A DNA stretch of 64,000 nucleotides from Pseudomonas aestuarii (GTDB lineage Bacteria; Pseudomonadota; Gammaproteobacteria; Pseudomonadales; Pseudomonadaceae). The translations under genes and the position numbers were made by a program. Location: contig NZ_JAQJZJ010000003.1 in NCBI RefSeq assembly GCF_027988105.1, forward strand, positions 62,001 to 126,000, written 5' to 3'. Below are positions 23,029-34,953 of this stretch, piece by piece. The first letter of the stretch is position 1, and every line of letters starts with the position of its first letter. The notes beneath the pieces are model-generated. The model searched no databases, was not told the DNA's origin, and saw nothing but the letters and a program-made list of their open reading frames with translations.

Positions 23029-25437
23029 TTGAAGAATTCGAGCCCTACAGCCCAGACTCCAGTCTGGCGTCAGCAATTGCCCTACAGGTTGAAAGAAGGT
23101 GCCTTGATCGCTCTTGGCGCACTCTGCCTTTATCTGTGGATGGCGCTGCTGACTTATGATCCCGCCGACCCGGGCTGGACGCATACCAGCAGTATCGAGC
23201 AGGTGCACAATGCCGCTGGCCGGGCAGGCGCCTGGTTTGCCGACATCTTGTTCATGGCCCTGGGCTATTTCGCTTATGTGTTTCCCCTGTTGCTCGGGGT
23301 CAAGACGCTGCAGGTGTTTCGTGATCGCCATCAGCGGTGGCAGTGGAGCGGCTGGCTGTTTTCCTGGCGCTTGATCGGTCTGGTATTCCTGGTGCTGTCC
23401 GGAGCGGCGCTGGCCGATATTCATTTTGATGTAGGCGCCAGCATACCTGGCTCTGCTGGCGCTGGCGGTGCATTGGGCGAGAGTCTCGGTCAGTTGACCG
23501 AAGATGTCTTGAACGTGCAGGGCAGCACCCTGCTGTTCATCGCCCTGTTCCTGTTTGGCTTGACCGTGTTCAGCGACCTGTCCTGGTTCAGGGTCATGGA
23601 CCTCACCGGCAAGATCACCCTGGATCTCCTCGAACTGATCCAGAGTCTGGTCAACCGCTGGTGGAATGCCCGTACCGAGCGCAAGCAACTGGTCGCCCAG
23701 TTGCGCGAAGTCGATGAGCGGGTCAGCGAAGTGGCGGCACCGATGGTGCACGACCGCCGCGAGCAGGCCAAGGTCAAGGAGCGCTTGCTGGAGCGCGAGG
23801 AAGCGCTGAGCAAACACATGAGCGCGCGTGAAAGCCGCACGGCCCCTGTGATTACCCCGCCAGTGGAGCCTAAAGCCGCCGAGCCGAGCAAGCGCGTACA
23901 GAAAGAAAAGCAGGCGCCGCTATTCGTCGACAGCGCTATCGAAGGCAGCTTGCCGCCGATTTCCATTCTCGATGTCGCCGAGAAGAAGCAGAAGAAATTC
24001 TCCCCCGAGTCGCTGGAGGCCATGTCGCGCCTGCTTGAGATCAAGCTCAAGGAGTTCGGCGTCGAGGTCATGGTCGAGTCGGTGCATCCGGGGCCGGTGA
24101 TTACCCGCTTCGAAATCCAGCTTGCCGCCGGCGTCAAGGTCAGCCGCATTTCCGGTCTGGCCAAGGATCTGGCGCGCTCGATGGCCATCATCAGTGTGCG
24201 GGTGGTCGAAGTAATCCCTGGCAAAACCACCGTGGGCATCGAGGTGCCCAACGAAGACCGCCAGATCGTGCGTTTTTCCGAGGTGCTGTCGTCCCCCGAG
24301 TACGATGACGCCAAATCCCCGGTGACTCTGGCCCTTGGCCACGACATCGGCGGTCGCCCGGTGATTACCGATTTGGCGAAGATGCCTCACTTGCTGGTCG
24401 CCGGCACCACTGGCTCGGGTAAGTCGGTCGGGGTTAACGCGATGATTCTGTCGATCCTGTTCAAGTCCACGCCGGAAGAGGCGCGCCTGATCATGATTGA
24501 CCCGAAAATGCTCGAGCTGTCGATCTATGAAGGCATTCCACACCTGCTTTGTCCGGTGGTTACCGACATGAAGGAGGCGGCTAACGCCCTGCGCTGGAGC
24601 GTTGCCGAAATGGAGCGGCGCTACAAGCTCATGTCGAAGTTGGGCGTGCGCAACCTGGCGGGCTTCAACCGCAAGGTCAAGGAAGCCGAGGAGGCGGGGG
24701 AGCCGCTGGCAGACCCGCTGTACAAGCGTGAAAGCATGCACGACGAAGCACCGTTGCTGAAATCCCTGCCGACCATTGTGGTGGTCGTGGACGAATTTGC
24801 CGACATGATGATGATCGTCGGCAAGAAAGTAGAAGAGTTGATCGCGCGGATCGCCCAGAAGGCCCGTGCCGCGGGTATCCACCTGATTCTCGCCACCCAG
24901 CGACCGTCGGTGGATGTGATCACCGGCCTGATCAAGGCCAACATTCCGACCCGCATGGCTTTCCAGGTGTCGAGCAAAATCGATTCGCGGACCATTCTCG
25001 ACCAGGGGGGCGCCGAACAATTGCTCGGCCACGGTGACATGCTCTACCTGCCGCCCGGTACCGGTCTGCCGATTCGCGTCCACGGCGCCTTCGTTTCCGA
25101 CGAAGAAGTCCATCGCGTGGTAGAAGCCTGGAAGTTACGTGGTACCCCGGACTATATCGAAGACATTCTGGCAGGCGTCGAAGAGTCCGGCAGTGGCTTT
25201 GACGGCGGCAGTGAAGGGGGGGGCGAAGGCAGTGAGGAGGATGCGCTGTACGACGAAGCCGTGCGTTTTGTCACCGAAAGCCGTCGGGCCTCGATTTCTG
25301 CGGTGCAGCGCAAGTTGAAGATTGGTTATAACCGTGCAGCCCGGATGATTGAAGCAATGGAAATGGCTGGCGTGGTGACATCGATGAGCACCAATGGCTC
25401 GCGCGAAGTGATCGCGCCAAGTCCAACTCGTGACTAA
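23029..25437 (+). CDS. ftsK: DNA translocase FtsK (TTG start)
   Basis: A septal motor of about 802 residues that pumps chromosome ends through the division site and activates XerCD at dif. Four membrane segments lie in the first 180 residues (e.g. [20 protein letters not shown]), then a linker rich in charged residues. The RecA-like motor has Walker [11 protein letters not shown] near residue 459 and Walker [15 protein letters not shown]. The C-terminal gamma domain ([20 protein letters not shown]) recognises KOPS. TTG at 23029 is chosen because [17 protein letters not shown] matches the usual FtsK N-terminus and has AGGA nine bases upstream; an in-frame ATG at 22978 would add 17 residues. 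Confidence 0.94.
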   Translation: MKNSSPTAQTPVWRQQLPYRLKEGALIALGALCLYLWMALLTYDPADPGWTHTSSIEQVHNAAGRAGAWFADILFMALGYFAYVFPLLLGVKTLQVFRDRHQRWQWSGWLFSWRLIGLVFLVLSGAALADIHFDVGASIPGSAGAGGALGESLGQLTEDVLNVQGSTLLFIALFLFGLTVFSDLSWFRVMDLTGKITLDLLELIQSLVNRWWNARTERKQLVAQLREVDERVSEVAAPMVHDRREQAKVKERLLEREEALSKHMSARESRTAPVITPPVEPKAAEPSKRVQKEKQAPLFVDSAIEGSLPPISILDVAEKKQKKFSPESLEAMSRLLEIKLKEFGVEVMVESVHPGPVITRFEIQLAAGVKVSRISGLAKDLARSMAIISVRVVEVIPGKTTVGIEVPNEDRQIVRFSEVLSSPEYDDAKSPVTLALGHDIGGRPVITDLAKMPHLLVAGTTGSGKSVGVNAMILSILFKSTPEEARLIMIDPKMLELSIYEGIPHLLCPVVTDMKEAANALRWSVAEMERRYKLMSKLGVRNLAGFNRKVKEAEEAGEPLADPLYKRESMHDEAPLLKSLPTIVVVVDEFADMMMIVGKKVEELIARIAQKARAAGIHLILATQRPSVDVITGLIKANIPTRMAFQVSSKIDSRTILDQGGAEQLLGHGDMLYLPPGTGLPIRVHGAFVSDEEVHRVVEAWKLRGTPDYIEDILAGVEESGSGFDGGSEGGGEGSEEDALYDEAVRFVTESRRASISAVQRKLKIGYNRAARMIEAMEMAGVVTSMSTNGSREVIAPSPTRD

Positions 25438-25467
25438 CGCCTAGAAATCAATGTGATAAGGAGTTCC

Positions 25468-26094
25468 ATGCGCCTGATTCGTATGCTGCTGCTGGCAGCT
25501 TTAAGTTTTACCAGCGTTTCCGTCCTGGCCACTGATGATGCCTCGGCACAGCGTCTGACCGCATTGCTCAACCAGGCCAAGACCATCAATGCGCGATTCT
25601 CGCAACTGACCCTGGATGGCAGTGGGACGCAGTTGCAGGAAACGGCGGGGCAGTTGGTGCTCAAACGTCCGGGACTATTTCGCTGGCACACCGACGAGCC
25701 TATGGAGCAGTTGTTGGTGTCCAATGGCGAGAAGGTCTGGCTGTATGACCCGGACCTCGAGCAGGTCACCATTCAGACCCTCGACAAGCGCCTGACCCAT
25801 ACCCCGGCTCTGCTACTGTCCGGCGATGTGTCTCAGATTCAAGAGAATTTCGAGATCAGCCATAAGGAAGGCGGCAACGTGGTCGACTTCATGCTCAAGC
25901 CCAAATCCAAGGACACCCTGTTTGATAGCCTGCGCCTGTCATTTCGCAGCGGTGTGTTGAATGACATGCAGTTGATCGACACTATTGGTCAGCGCACCAA
26001 CATTCTGTTCCTCAACGTGAAGATGAATGAAAGCGTGGACGACAAACTGTTCAGCTTCGAGATTCCCGAAGGCGCGGATGTCATTCAAGAGTAA
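25468..26094 (+). CDS. lolA: Outer-membrane lipoprotein carrier protein LolA
   Basis: A 208-residue periplasmic chaperone that ferries lipoproteins from LolCDE to LolB at the outer membrane. Signal peptide [20 protein letters not shown] with cleavage after SVLA. The mature part has the family stretch [19 protein letters not shown] and [20 protein letters not shown]. The ATG at 25468 has a strong AAGGAG site. It lies 30 bases after ftsK and 19 bases before rarA, the conserved pseudomonad order. Confidence 0.96.
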   Translation: MRLIRMLLLAALSFTSVSVLATDDASAQRLTALLNQAKTINARFSQLTLDGSGTQLQETAGQLVLKRPGLFRWHTDEPMEQLLVSNGEKVWLYDPDLEQVTIQTLDKRLTHTPALLLSGDVSQIQENFEISHKEGGNVVDFMLKPKSKDTLFDSLRLSFRSGVLNDMQLIDTIGQRTNILFLNVKMNESVDDKLFSFEIPEGADVIQE

Positions 26095-26113
26095 GAGGTC
26101 GTAGCCCGCCGTC

Positions 26114-27435
26114 ATGGATCTGTTCCGTAATGCGCCCATCGCTCAACCCCTGGCCGCGCGCTTGCGTGCTGCCAGCCTGGACGAGTATGTCGGCCAGGAG
26201 CATCTGCTCGCGCGCGGCAAGCCGCTGCGTGAAGCGCTGGAGCAGGGCGCACTGCACTCGATGATTTTCTGGGGGCCGCCGGGCGTGGGCAAGACCACCC
26301 TGGCCCGCCTGCTGGCCCAGGTCACCGATGCGCATTTCGAGACGATCTCGGCGGTGCTCTCCGGGGTCAAGGAAATCCGCCAGGCAGTCGAGGTTGCGCA
26401 GCAGCACGCGGCCCAGTATGGCCGCCGGACTATCCTGTTCGTCGACGAGGTCCATCGCTTCAACAAGTCGCAGCAGGATGCCTTTCTGCCCTATGTGGAA
26501 GACGGCACCCTGATTTTTATCGGTGCCACTACCGAAAACCCCTCGTTCGAACTTAATAACGCGCTGCTTTCGCGGGCGCGTGTCTATGTCCTCAAAAGCC
26601 TGGACGAAGCGGCACTGCGCAAGCTGGCTACTCGTGCCCTGGCTGACCCCAAGGGCCTTGGCGGGCGACAGCTCAGCCTGCCGGATGAAAGCTTCAAGAT
26701 TCTACTGGCCGCCGCCGATGGCGATGGCAGGCGCTTGCTGAATTTTCTGGAAAACGCCGCAGACTTGGCCGAAGACGGCGGGACCCTTAGCAGCGAGCTA
26801 TTGCTGGATCTACTCGGCGACAGCCGTCGCCGTTTCGACAAGGGCGGCGAAGCTTTCTACGACCAGATTTCCGCGTTGCATAAATCCGTGCGTGGCTCCA
26901 GCCCGGATGGCGCGCTCTATTGGTTCGCGCGCATGCTCGATGGCGGCTGCGACCCGCTGTATATAGCCCGCCGGGTGGTACGCATGGCCAGCGAAGACAT
27001 CGGCAATGCCGACCCGCGCGCGTTGACACTCTGTCTCAATGCCTGGGACGTGCAGGAGCGCCTGGGTAGCCCCGAAGGCGAACTGGCCGTCGCCCAGGCC
27101 ATCGTTTACCTGGCCTGCGCACCGAAAAGCAACGCGGTGTACAACGCGTTCAAGGCGGCGATGCGCGATGCTGCCGAGCATGGCTCCCTGGAAGTACCGC
27201 TGCACCTGCGCAATGCACCGACCAAGTTGATGAAGGAACTGGGCTATGGCGATGAATACCGCTACGCCCATGACGAGCCGGATGCCTACGCCGCCGGTGA
27301 GGATTATTTTCCCGAGCAATTGCCTGCCCGTCAGTATTATCAGCCGGTACCGCGCGGCCTTGAGCAGAAAATTCGCGACAAGCTCGCGCACTTGGCTAGC
27401 CAGGACGCGCTCAGTCCGCGCAAACGGAGAAAACC

Positions 27436-27439
<4 letters not shown>
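26114..27439 (+). CDS. rarA: Replication-associated recombination protein RarA (MgsA)
   Basis: A 441-residue AAA+ ATPase of the clamp-loader group that acts at stalled forks. Walker [16 protein letters not shown] (about residues 55-69) and Walker [21 protein letters not shown] are intact, with sensor [11 protein letters not shown]. The C-terminal tetramerisation domain includes [19 protein letters not shown]. Its last codon overlaps the crcB start by four bases. Confidence 0.95.
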
Positions 27440-29107
<1,668 letters not shown>

Positions 29108-29128
29108 TGCGCATGAGTCGACCTGCAG

Positions 29129-29186
29129 AGTAGGGTTTCAAGCCTGCTTCTGCAGGCATTTCTGGTGGCCTGAAGCCCACCCTACT
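29129..29186. repeat. REP-like inverted repeat between serS and cysG
   Basis: AGTAGGGTTTCA (from 29129) and TGAAGCCCACCCTACT (to 29186) are imperfect inverse copies around a loop that itself contains CCTGC/GCAGG. The GTAGGGTGGGCTTCA core resembles short extragenic palindromes common in some Pseudomonas genomes. Confidence 0.5.
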
Positions 29187-29230
29187 GGCCAGGCTGCGCC
29201 TCGCCATCGTCATTCGCTTGGATCACGCCC

Positions 29231-30625
29231 ATGGACTTTCTCCCGCTGTTCCACAAATTGCAGGGTCGCCTGGTACTGGTGGTCGGTGGCGGCGAAGTGG
29301 CGCTGCGTAAATCGCGCCTGCTTGCCGATGCTGGCGCCAGGCTGCGGGTTGTGGCGCCCGAAGTCCGCGACGACCTGTGCAAGCTGGTCGGCCTGGGGGC
29401 TGGCGAGGTGCTGCTGCGCAACTACCAGTCCGAGGATCTGGGCGGGGTGGTGCTGATTATCGCCGCCACCGACGATGAACCGCTGAATGCACAAATTTCT
29501 GCCCAGGCCCAGGCGCTGGGGATTCCTGTCAATGTCGTCGATGCCCCGAAGCTGTGCAGCGTGATCTTTCCGGCAATCGTCGACCGCTCTCCCTTGATCG
29601 TCGCCGTCACCAGTGGCGGCGACGCCCCGGTATTGGCGCGGTTGATCCGGGCCAAGATCGAGACCTGGATTCCGGCGACCTACGGCCAGCTGGCCGGTTT
29701 GGCGAAGAAGTTCCGCGCGCAAGTCAAAGGCCTGTTCCCGGATGTCCAGCAGCGCCGGGTGTTCTGGGAGGACGTATTCCAGGGGCAAATTGCCGAGAGC
29801 GTTTTCGCTGGCAAACTGCATGAGGGCGAACGCCTGCTCGCGGCGAAAGTCGCAGGCGCCGCACCGCGTAGCCTGGGGGAGGTGTATCTGGTCGGCGCCG
29901 GCCCCGGCGACCCGGACCTGCTGACGTTTCGCGCCCTGCGCCTGATGCAGCAAGCCGATGTGGTGCTCTACGATCGCCTGGTTGCTCCGGCGATCATCGA
30001 GTTGTGCCGTCGCGATGCCGAGCGTATCTATGTCGGCAAGCAGCGCGCCGAGCATGCCGTACCGCAGGATCAGATCAATCAGCAGCTGGTCAGCTTGGCC
30101 AAAGAGGGCAAGCGGGTGTTACGCCTGAAAGGCGGCGACCCGTTCATCTTTGGCAGGGGCGGGGAGGAAATCGAGGAGCTGGCGGCCCAGGGTATTCCCT
30201 TCCAGGTGGTACCGGGCATCACCGCAGCCAGTGGCTGTGCGGCTTATGCGGGGATTCCGCTGACTCACCGCGATCACGCGCAGTCGGTACGCTTTGTCAC
30301 CGGCCACCTCAAGGACGGCAGCTGCGACCTGCCTTGGGCGGAACTGTCGGTGCCCAGCCAGACCCTGGTGTTCTACATGGGCCTGGTCGGCTTGCCGTTG
30401 ATTTGCCAGCAACTGATCGGTCATGGTCGGGCCGCCAGCACCCCCGCGGCGTTGATCCAGCAGGGCACTACGGCCAACCAGCGGGTCTTCACCGGCACCC
30501 TGGAGAACCTGCCGGAATTGGTTGCCCAACACCAGGTCCACGCACCGACCTTGGTCATTGTCGGCGAAGTGGTGCAACTGCGCGATAAGCTGGCCTGGTT
30601 CGAAGGCGCTCAGGCTCAGGTCTGA
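29231..30625 (+). CDS. cysG: Siroheme synthase (trifunctional)
   Basis: A 464-residue fusion that turns uroporphyrinogen III into siroheme for sulfite and nitrite reductases. The N-terminal dehydrogenase/ferrochelatase part (1-~205) begins with NAD-binding [15 protein letters not shown]. The C-terminal uroporphyrinogen methyltransferase (about 215-460) shows [39 protein letters not shown] and [20 protein letters not shown]. Length equals full CysG. It lies 123 bases after serS, with a REP-like repeat between them. Confidence 0.96.
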   Translation: MDFLPLFHKLQGRLVLVVGGGEVALRKSRLLADAGARLRVVAPEVRDDLCKLVGLGAGEVLLRNYQSEDLGGVVLIIAATDDEPLNAQISAQAQALGIPVNVVDAPKLCSVIFPAIVDRSPLIVAVTSGGDAPVLARLIRAKIETWIPATYGQLAGLAKKFRAQVKGLFPDVQQRRVFWEDVFQGQIAESVFAGKLHEGERLLAAKVAGAAPRSLGEVYLVGAGPGDPDLLTFRALRLMQQADVVLYDRLVAPAIIELCRRDAERIYVGKQRAEHAVPQDQINQQLVSLAKEGKRVLRLKGGDPFIFGRGGEEIEELAAQGIPFQVVPGITAASGCAAYAGIPLTHRDHAQSVRFVTGHLKDGSCDLPWAELSVPSQTLVFYMGLVGLPLICQQLIGHGRAASTPAALIQQGTTANQRVFTGTLENLPELVAQHQVHAPTLVIVGEVVQLRDKLAWFEGAQAQV

Positions 30626-30634
30626 GCCGAGGCC

Positions 30635-31633
30635 CTAGATTTCAGAGACGCCCTTGCCCGGCAGGCGTGCGCGATCGTGCCCACGGGCAAGCTCCAGCGC
30701 CGGCCCCTTGGGCACTATGCCGGTCGGGTTAATGGTGCGATGGCTGGCGTAGTAATGGCTCTTGATGTGTTCGAAATCCACCGTTGCCGCCACCCCGGGC
30801 CACTGGTAAAGCTCACGCAGCCAGTTAGACAGGTTCGGGTAGTCTTCGATACGCCGCAGGTTGCACTTGAAGTGGCCGTAGTACACCGCATCGAAGCGAA
30901 CCAGGGTGGTGAACAGGCGCCAATCGGCTTCGCTAAGGTATTCGCCGGCCAAGTAGCGGTGCCCGCCGAGATGCCCATCCAGCCAATCCAGTTCGTCGAA
31001 CAACTCGCCGAAGGCTTCCTCGTAGGCCGCCTGGGTGGTGGCGAAACCGGCGCGGTACACACCATTGTTGACCGCTGGATAGATGCGCTGATTGAGTGCA
31101 TCTATCTCGCCGCGCAGCGCTTCGGGATAGAAATCCAGGGAGTTGCCCGTCAGCCCGTCGAAAGCGCTGTTGAACATGCGAAGAATTTCTGCGGACTCAT
31201 TGCTGACGATGCGCTGTTGCTGTTTGTCCCACAGCAGCGGCACGGTCACCCGGCCACTGTAGTTGGCATCATCGGCGGTGTAGCGCTGATGCAGGAAGTC
31301 ATGGCCGTCCAGCGCATCACCCGTGGAGCCATGGCCCGGGTCGAAAGTCCAGCCATCGTCGAGCATCAGCCAGCTGACCACGGAGACATCGACCAGATCT
31401 TCCAAGCCCTTGAGCTGACGCAGGATCAGGGTGCGATGGGCCCAGGGGCAGGCGAGGGAAACATACAAGTGATAGCGACCAGCTTGCGCCTTGAAACCAC
31501 CTTCGCCGCTTGGCCCGGGGCTGCCGTCGGCGGTGATCCAGTTGCGTCGCTGGGCATTCTCACGTTTGAAACGGCCGTCAGCGGCAGTGTCGTACCACTG
31601 GTCATGCCAGCTTCCTTCAATCAACAAACCCAT
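30635..31633 (-). CDS. yqjG: Glutathionyl-hydroquinone reductase (Xi-class GST)
   Basis: A 332-residue glutathione transferase of the Xi/Omega-like group that reduces glutathionyl-hydroquinones. The thioredoxin-fold domain carries the catalytic cysteine in SLACPWAHRTLILRQLKG (about residue 62), the CPWA motif of this family. An all-helical C-terminal domain includes DALNQRIYPAVNNGVYRAGF. Start at 31633 has an AAAGGAG site. It is convergent with cysG and may share a transcript with the ybiB/tus group upstream. Confidence 0.9.
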   Translation of the reverse strand: MGLLIEGSWHDQWYDTAADGRFKRENAQRRNWITADGSPGPSGEGGFKAQAGRYHLYVSLACPWAHRTLILRQLKGLEDLVDVSVVSWLMLDDGWTFDPGHGSTGDALDGHDFLHQRYTADDANYSGRVTVPLLWDKQQQRIVSNESAEILRMFNSAFDGLTGNSLDFYPEALRGEIDALNQRIYPAVNNGVYRAGFATTQAAYEEAFGELFDELDWLDGHLGGHRYLAGEYLSEADWRLFTTLVRFDAVYYGHFKCNLRRIEDYPNLSNWLRELYQWPGVAATVDFEHIKSHYYASHRTINPTGIVPKGPALELARGHDRARLPGKGVSEI

Positions 31634-31723
31634 TACCCGACTCCTTTGACTGTATGGCTCAGGCGTTCAGTCTAACGGCGCTGGTTCGATTGAATGGTAG
31701 AAAACCCTGCCTCTAAAGATCGA

Positions 31724-32707
31724 CTATATCGATATGTTCCGTGCGTCCCAGCGTTGCTGCGCCTGCTTGAATGCCTCTTCACGCGGGATGCCCAGACCGC
31801 GCAGGGCCATGGCCATGCTGCTCAATACCGCGAGTCGGCCGTAAGCGTCCTCGACTTCGCCGCGCCAGAACGCCAGAAGGTGCTCAGGCTCGAGAGACTC
31901 GGGTTTGACGTGGCGCTGCGCCGACAACGGCGGCCAGTCTTCGTCCCAGTTCACGCCGTTGGCCGTGCCATAGAGATGGCTGGTGGCATCTGGGTTGATT
32001 TCAACTTCGCCACCTTCGCCCTTGATTACCAGCGCGGTGTCGCCGAGCAATTGGCTGGCTTCGCGGTGCACCGCCTGGTAGCCGGGGTGAAAGATGCTCT
32101 GCAGGCCGCAGCGCGCCGACAAGGGGTTGAGGATGCGGGTCAGCGAGTGGATCGGCGAGCGCAAGCCGAGGATGTTGCGCAGGTCGATCATCCGTTGCAG
32201 TTGCGGCATCCAGTCGCCCAGCGGGATAAATGCCAGCTGTTGTTCCTGCAACGAATGCTCCACCTCGGTCCAGCTGCGACACAGTGGAATCTGCAGCAGG
32301 CCGATCACTTGCTCGCTATACAGCCGCCCGGCGGTGTGCGCGCCGCCGCCATGCAGCAGGATGCGCACGCCGCTGTTCGCCAGGGCCTTGGCGGCGAGGA
32401 GGAACCAGGGCAAATGACGCTTCTTGCCGGCATAGCTGGGCCAGTCCAGATCGACCGCAATGGCCGGCGCCTGCAGGCGTTCGCGTACCGCCTCGGCAAA
32501 GCCGGCCATCTCCTCGGCGCTTTCCTCTTTGTGCCTGAGCAGCATCAGGAAGGCGCCGAGCTGGGTGTCCTCGACCTTGCCGTCGAGCAACATGCCCATG
32601 GCTTCACGGGCTTCTTCGCGGGTCAGGTTGCGCGCGCCGCGCTTGCCTTTGCCGAGGATGCGTACGAATTGGGCAAAAGGGTGTTCCGCAGGGGTGACAA
32701 GGTTCAT
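31724..32707 (-). CDS. ybiB: YbiB/TrpD2-like nucleic-acid-binding protein
   Basis: A 327-residue protein with the anthranilate phosphoribosyltransferase (TrpD, glycosyltransferase family 3) fold. E. coli YbiB binds nucleic acid rather than making tryptophan. The N-terminal helical part (NLTREEAREAMGMLLDGKVE) and the core with ILLHGGGAHTAGRLYSEQVI and IKGEGGEVEINPDATS are visible; the latter replaces the TrpD phosphoribosyl loop. The ATG at 32707 overlaps the tusE stop by four bases, so it belongs to the tus operon, which hints at a tRNA-linked role. Confidence 0.8.
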   Translation of the reverse strand: MNLVTPAEHPFAQFVRILGKGKRGARNLTREEAREAMGMLLDGKVEDTQLGAFLMLLRHKEESAEEMAGFAEAVRERLQAPAIAVDLDWPSYAGKKRHLPWFLLAAKALANSGVRILLHGGGAHTAGRLYSEQVIGLLQIPLCRSWTEVEHSLQEQQLAFIPLGDWMPQLQRMIDLRNILGLRSPIHSLTRILNPLSARCGLQSIFHPGYQAVHREASQLLGDTALVIKGEGGEVEINPDATSHLYGTANGVNWDEDWPPLSAQRHVKPESLEPEHLLAFWRGEVEDAYGRLAVLSSMAMALRGLGIPREEAFKQAQQRWDARNISI

Positions 32708-33039
32708 AGGCAATTCGTCGGTTTGGGCAGGCCCGCCAGTTTGGCGGCGAGTTTGGCGGGAGCGCCTTTGAACAGCAGATTGAGGTGCAGACTGTTGCCT
32801 TTTTCCGGGCCGAGCTTGAGCGCCACGTATTTGATCAGCGGCCGGTTGGCTGGTGATAGCTGGAACTCGGCATAGAAAGCCCGCAACAAGTGCAGGATCT
32901 GCCAGTGCTCGTCGCTCAGGGTCAGTTGTTCCTGCTGCGCCAGGGCTTCGGCGACCGGTGCCGACCAGTCCGCCAGGGCGAGCAGATAACCATCCTTGTC
33001 CAGTTCGATGCGCCGACCGGCAACGATCAAATGCTTCAT
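32704..33039 (-). CDS. tusE: Sulfurtransferase TusE (DsrC family)
   Basis: A 111-residue DsrC-family protein that takes persulfide sulfur from TusBCD and passes it to MnmA for 2-thiouridine formation in tRNA. The near-terminal catalytic cysteine is present (KPTNCL, second-last residue). Core features DEHWQILHLLRAFYAEFQLS and RPLIKYVALKLGPEKGN match. Start MKHLIVAGRRIELDKDGYL at 33039; the longer frame overlaps tusB. Confidence 0.95.
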   Translation of the reverse strand: MKHLIVAGRRIELDKDGYLLALADWSAPVAEALAQQEQLTLSDEHWQILHLLRAFYAEFQLSPANRPLIKYVALKLGPEKGNSLHLNLLFKGAPAKLAAKLAGLPKPTNCL

Positions 33040-33335
33040 AGCCAGCTGTTGACCTTGTCGAAGCGGCAACTGAGCTCGACGAACCCCGGGTAGTCGACCA
33101 CCTGGATCCGCGCTGGCGCGGTCAGGGCGCGCGCGCCGAGGTCTTCGTCGAGGGCGAACAGGCCGATGCCGTCCGGCATCAGGTCCAGGGCCTGGCACTG
33201 TGCGCTGCCGGGTTGCAGGGCGTAAACCGCATCGCCGCAGAGCAGCAGGCCGTCGGCAGGGCCGAGCAGGCGCAGGCAGCTGCTCAGTCGGCTGTCAGTG
33301 AACGGCGAATGGGACAACACATGCAACGTAGCCAT
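33036..33335 (-). CDS. tusB: Sulfurtransferase complex subunit TusB
   Basis: A 99-residue DsrH/TusB-family subunit of the TusBCD hexamer in the tRNA 2-thiolation relay. MATLHVLSHSPFTDSRLSSC at the start and DGLLLCGDAVYAL are typical. It overlaps tusE by four bases and abuts tusC (one-base overlap), giving a compact tusD-C-B-E order. Confidence 0.92.
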   Translation of the reverse strand: MATLHVLSHSPFTDSRLSSCLRLLGPADGLLLCGDAVYALQPGSAQCQALDLMPDGIGLFALDEDLGARALTAPARIQVVDYPGFVELSCRFDKVNSWL

Positions 33336-33694
33336 CAGAGGGTGATCACCTGGTCGTAACGGTCGATAAGCGCAATCAGGGCGGCATCATCCAGCACCTC
33401 GACCGCCAGCGTCAGCGCCCGTGGCTCCAGGCCGCGCTCTTGCAGGCTGCGCGCCGAGGCATACAGTGATTCGACGCCGAACAGCGGCAACGCCTGCAGG
33501 TTGGCAGCCAGATCTTTCTGCTGCACGGCGGCGGGCTGTTGCGCTGGCGCCAGCTGGAGCACGCCGTCATCGAGAAACAGCAAGCCGAGGGGCAAGTCGA
33601 ACGCGCCGCCAGCCAGGGCAATATCCAGCGCTTCGCGGGCGCTGGGCCCGGACCATGGCGACTGGCGGCTGATGATCAGCAAGGATTTAGCCAC
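33335..33694 (-). CDS. tusC: Sulfurtransferase complex subunit TusC
   Basis: A 119-residue DsrF/TusC-family subunit of the sulfur relay complex. Its pattern SLLIISRQSPWSGPSAREAL and GLLFLDDGVLQL matches the family, with the last helix ending DRYDQVITL. No catalytic cysteine is expected in this subunit. It is separated from tusD by one base. Confidence 0.93.
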   Translation of the reverse strand: MAKSLLIISRQSPWSGPSAREALDIALAGGAFDLPLGLLFLDDGVLQLAPAQQPAAVQQKDLAANLQALPLFGVESLYASARSLQERGLEPRALTLAVEVLDDAALIALIDRYDQVITL

Positions 33695-33695
33695 T

Positions 33696-34088
33696 TCAAG
33701 GCCCTCCGAAGCAGATCAGGCGATCAGCCGTTTGAGCCGCTTCATGCAGTTGGCCCAGCCCGGAAAGTTCCCAGGGCGCTTCCAGATTGCCGGCGCTACG
33801 CCCGTAGCGTTGTGCTTCCTGTTCATTGAGGATGCCGCGGCGCAGCGCTGCGGCAATGCAGACAACGCCATCGAGTTGTTGCTGGTGTACCAGTTCGCGC
33901 CATTCGGCCGGGGTGTCCAGCTCATCCTGCGCGCTGACCACATTGCTTGACGCGTTGTGCACTGCATCCTGATAGAAGAACAGTCGGACGATCTGATGGC
34001 CGCCGGCCAGGGCTGCCTGAGCGAAACGCAAGGCGCGCCGGGAGGAGGGCGCATGCGGTGGGGCAAAGAGGGCGATGGCGAATTTCAT
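33696..34088 (-). CDS. tusD: Sulfurtransferase complex subunit TusD
   Basis: A 130-residue DsrE/TusD-family subunit carrying the active cysteine of the complex (DGVVCIAAALRRGI). The DsrE-fold N-terminus MKFAIALFAPPHAPSSRRAL and RLFFYQDAVHNAS are present. The ATG at 34088 is supported by family length; the frame open further upstream has no family match. First gene of the tus operon, downstream of the BI-1 terminator. Confidence 0.93.
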   Translation of the reverse strand: MKFAIALFAPPHAPSSRRALRFAQAALAGGHQIVRLFFYQDAVHNASSNVVSAQDELDTPAEWRELVHQQQLDGVVCIAAALRRGILNEQEAQRYGRSAGNLEAPWELSGLGQLHEAAQTADRLICFGGP

Positions 34089-34154
34089 AGAGAGGCCGGC
34101 AGTCAAATCTGACCCAATGATAAAGGGTGAGCGCGCAAGATGCTCGCCGCAGGA

Positions 34155-34180
34155 ACGAAAAAGCCCGCCGAAGCGGGCTT
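34155..34180 (-). terminator. Rho-independent terminator of the BI-1/YccA gene
   Basis: Hairpin AAGCCCGC/GCGGGCTT at 34161-34180, followed on the minus strand by a T-run (CTTTTTCG). It separates the BI-1 gene from tusD. Confidence 0.85.
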
Positions 34181-34197
34181 CGGGTACAACTCGGGAA

Positions 34198-34866
34198 TCA
34201 GTCGTCGCTGCCCATGATGCCCATGATCTGCAGCAGGCTGATGAACAGGTTGTAGATCGAGACATACAGGCTGATGGTCGCCATGATGTAGTTGCGCTCG
34301 CCACCGTGGATGATGGCGCTGGTCTGAAACAGGATGCAGGCCGAGGAGAACAGCACGAAGCCGGCGCTGATCGCCAGTTGCAGGCCACTGATCTGGAAGA
34401 AGAAACCCGCCACCATCGCGCCGATCAGGACGAAGAAGCCAGCAGTGATGAAGCCGCTGAGGAAGCTCATATCCTTGCGCGAAATCAGCACGTAGGCGGA
34501 CAGCCCACAGAACACCAGAGCCGTCATGGTGAAGGCCGAGCTGACCACTTCGGCTCCATTGGCCATGCCCAGGTAGCGATTGAGGATTGGCCCCAGGGTG
34601 TAGCCCATGAAGCCGGTCAGGGCGAGGGTGGAGAGCAGGCCCCAGGACGAGTCACGCAGTTTGGCAGTGAGGAAGAACAGGCCGTAGAAGCCAATCAGTA
34701 CCACGAAGAAGTTCGGGTAAGGCACATTGGCGCGTTGCGCCATGAAGGCAACCAGCCCGCTGAAGGCCAGGGTAATAGCCAGCAGGCCGTATGTGTTGCG
34801 CAGTACGCGGCTGACTTCTTGCTGCTCAACCTGGGCGTGACTGAGTGCGTAATCTTGTTCGTGCAT
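34198..34866 (-). CDS. yccA: Bax inhibitor-1/YccA family membrane protein
   Basis: A 222-residue inner-membrane protein with seven hydrophobic helices. Bacterial members such as E. coli YccA modulate the FtsH protease; others conduct calcium. Visible helices include NTYGLLAITLAFSGLVAFMA, TLALTGFMGYTLGPI and ATISLYVSIYNLFISLLQIM near the C-terminus, ending in acidic GSDD. Start with an AGGAGTG site. The symbol is by family only. Confidence 0.88.
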   Translation of the reverse strand: MHEQDYALSHAQVEQQEVSRVLRNTYGLLAITLAFSGLVAFMAQRANVPYPNFFVVLIGFYGLFFLTAKLRDSSWGLLSTLALTGFMGYTLGPILNRYLGMANGAEVVSSAFTMTALVFCGLSAYVLISRKDMSFLSGFITAGFFVLIGAMVAGFFFQISGLQLAISAGFVLFSSACILFQTSAIIHGGERNYIMATISLYVSIYNLFISLLQIMGIMGSDD

Positions 34867-34953
34867 GGCGACACTCCTGTAGGGGCTAATGGTTCCGTGA
34901 CCAAAGTCGAGGTCGATAATAACAGAGCCCTGATCTCAGCCAACCTAGAGAGT

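Noticed and set aside
23920-25113. Open frame of 397 codons opposite ftsK
   Set aside because: Shadow of the FtsK motor domain; His/Asp/Arg-rich with no domain.
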